From: Myrica gale
Taxonomy: Eukaryota; Streptophyta; Magnoliopsida; Fagales; Myricaceae
Direction: 5' to 3'
DNA length: 64,000 nucleotides
Assembly (NCBI GenBank): GCA_963930655.1
Contig: OZ005609.1
Coordinates: 11,948,501 to 12,012,500, forward strand
In this document: positions 62,767 to 64,000 of the stretch, in pieces
How positions within the stretch are numbered: the stretch's first letter is position 1
Layout: each line of letters opens with the position of its first letter
Translations under genes and position numbers: made by a program
The notes under the pieces: generated by a model
The model's input: only the letters and a program-made list of their open reading frames with translations
The model's database searches: none
Told to the model about the DNA's origin: nothing

Positions 62767-63778
62767 CCCATATTGTGGGCAGAGTAAGTCCCAGCTTGCT
62801 TTGTAAAGTGGGATTATCCAAATCTATGTACTTCCTTAGAACACGTTTGAAGTTTAGCAACTGTAATAAGAACTTAAAGCTTCATGCATGGTGAATCGAT
62901 CGATCGTTGTCTGTCAAATGTTTGTGCCTTTTGGTTTGCTAGTTGCCAGCTATCCCAATATGGATAGGTCAGAATTCCGAATTGAGATTATCTCCAATTT
63001 CTTAAAAGAGATTATTGTGATCAAGCAGGGAGCGATTTAAATTATATGTTCACAAAATCCAAGTTCATGGTAAATGAGTCCCTTTGCGAACTAATTTCTT
63101 AGGATCATAAACAAATAAAAATCTGCAAATTGCCACAATTGGGAGGCCATAGGTTCCCAGAACATATTTGTGACCAGAGACTAATAAAAAGAAATATAGG
63201 AGGCCTTGAATTGAAGTTATAATAAGAACTATAACATGAGGAATTGTTCTGGCGTACTTGGAAAAATCTGAGACAGCATCAACTGGAGATTGTCGACCAT
63301 TCTCTACAACACCATCATTGTGGAATTTGAGAGAAGTTCCAAAATTTATATATATATAAAATCAATCTTTCTTCATGCAAGCTCCTAATTACCAAACAGA
63401 TAAAAAAAAAATTCTCCTGTGAGATTCATCCAACCACCCATGACCAGAACACATTATCCTCTCTTTTCCTCTCATCCAACAAAAATATAAAGGAAAGGTT
63501 AATCAATTAGCCTTCTCCTAATTTTAATATCATCAAGCCAAATCAGATATACTTCCGGCCAAATCTTCGTTTCGGATATGTCATCAGCTGGTTTCTTAGA
63601 AGTTTTGTTTTGTTTTGTTTTCGAATTGAGTTTGGTATAAGAAGGAAAGGTTGAAAAAGCTGAAACAGAAGGATTTGGCACTTAACCTGCAAAGATCAAA
63701 TTCTTTCTAAGTACGTATTCATGATTCCCTTAGTTTCCTTCAATCCTGTTCATCCAAGAGCCCAGTAACCCCATGGAA
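62767..63778. other. Intergenic region between convergent genes
   Basis: Holds the 3' ends of the 231-residue gene and of the glycosyltransferase gene. No coding region is supported. A short (TA)n run lies at about 63348-63358. Confidence 0.5.
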
Positions 63779-64000
63779 TCATTCTTCCAAAGAGTGAGTG
63801 GATGAACGATAGAGATCATAAGGGGCCCAAAGATGATCCACAATGCACGGCTTCCTTGAATCCAGCCTTAGCCATGGCTTCCCTTTCCCACTCCAATGGA
63901 GGAGGCTAATAGGCCCAGGATGTAAACTCCTACATTTCCCTTCGAGATTGTCTCCACCAAGCCCGTGCTGGTTCCACCTATGGTCTACACCCTTAATATC
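63779..64000 (-). CDS. GATL: Galacturonosyltransferase-like protein (GATL, GT8), C-terminal end
   Basis: The last 74 codons of a family 8 glycosyltransferase, stop at 63779-63781, continuing past the right edge of the window. The protein includes [25 protein letters not shown] and [16 protein letters not shown], then WAPYDLYR. The HxxGxxKPW motif is diagnostic of GT8 and this exact C-terminal arrangement is typical of the GATL subgroup (GATL1/PARVUS and relatives), Golgi or ER enzymes of xylan or pectin synthesis that are usually encoded without introns. The member cannot be fixed from the fragment. It has no ATG in the window, so simple ORF scans miss it. Confidence 0.93.
   Translation of the reverse strand, partial: DIKGVDHRWNQHGLGGDNLEGKCRSLHPGPISLLHWSGKGKPWLRLDSRKPCIVDHLWAPYDLYRSSTHSLEE

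Overview
This is nuclear DNA from a flowering plant, most likely a woody eudicot. The evidence is AT-rich intergenic DNA, GT-AG introns, many small MITE-like transposons, (TA)n, (CT)n and (GT)n microsatellites, LINE and pararetrovirus remnants, and plant-specific gene families. The species cannot be fixed from the sequence alone. I rebuilt the genes exon by exon from splice sites, reading-frame phase and family conservation, because single open frames show only pieces of them.

Host genes, left to right: (1) 660-7456 (+), a five-exon gene for a 413-residue protein of unknown function with a hydrophobic C-terminal half; (2) 9035-14586 (-), a twelve-exon gene for mitochondrial elongation factor Tu (448 aa); (3) 15002-16667 (+), a GDSL esterase/lipase that looks broken in exon 2; its start lies 415 bp from the EF-Tu start in divergent orientation; (4) 23268-28687 (+), an eleven-exon gene for a RING ubiquitin ligase of the SP1 family of the chloroplast outer envelope (343 aa); (5) 30356-31180 (+), an intronless basic protein with a duplicated C-terminal motif; (6) 50962-56260 (+), a seven-exon ALKBH10B-like RNA demethylase (548 aa) with an apparent GC-AG intron; (7) 62071-62766 (+), an intronless 231-residue unknown protein; (8) 63779-64000 (-), the C-terminus of a GATL-type family 8 glycosyltransferase running off the window.

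Mobile DNA fills most of the rest. Two related non-autonomous hAT elements (17525-19454 and 47983-49609) each have CAGTGGCGGA-type ends and a perfect 8-bp target duplication. The first carries a captured F-box gene fragment, so it is a Pack-type element. Small inverted-repeat elements include two Mutator-like MITEs with 9-bp duplications, two Tourist-like MITEs with TTA duplications (one inside an SP1 intron) and several less well bounded copies. A 5'-deleted, internally deleted LINE covers about 32260-35225. A rearranged endogenous pararetrovirus, florendovirus-like by layout, covers 37119-43894; its pieces lie in both orientations between two (TA)n tracts. An unclassified LTR-like repeat with tandem duplications and a CCCGGG-rich tract covers about 58200-60110.

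The host genes are unrelated housekeeping or regulatory genes (organelle translation, plastid protein import control, RNA demethylation, cell-wall synthesis) and form no pathway together. The most unusual items are the F-box-carrying hAT element, the inverted pararetrovirus cluster, the damaged GDSL gene and the GC-AG intron.
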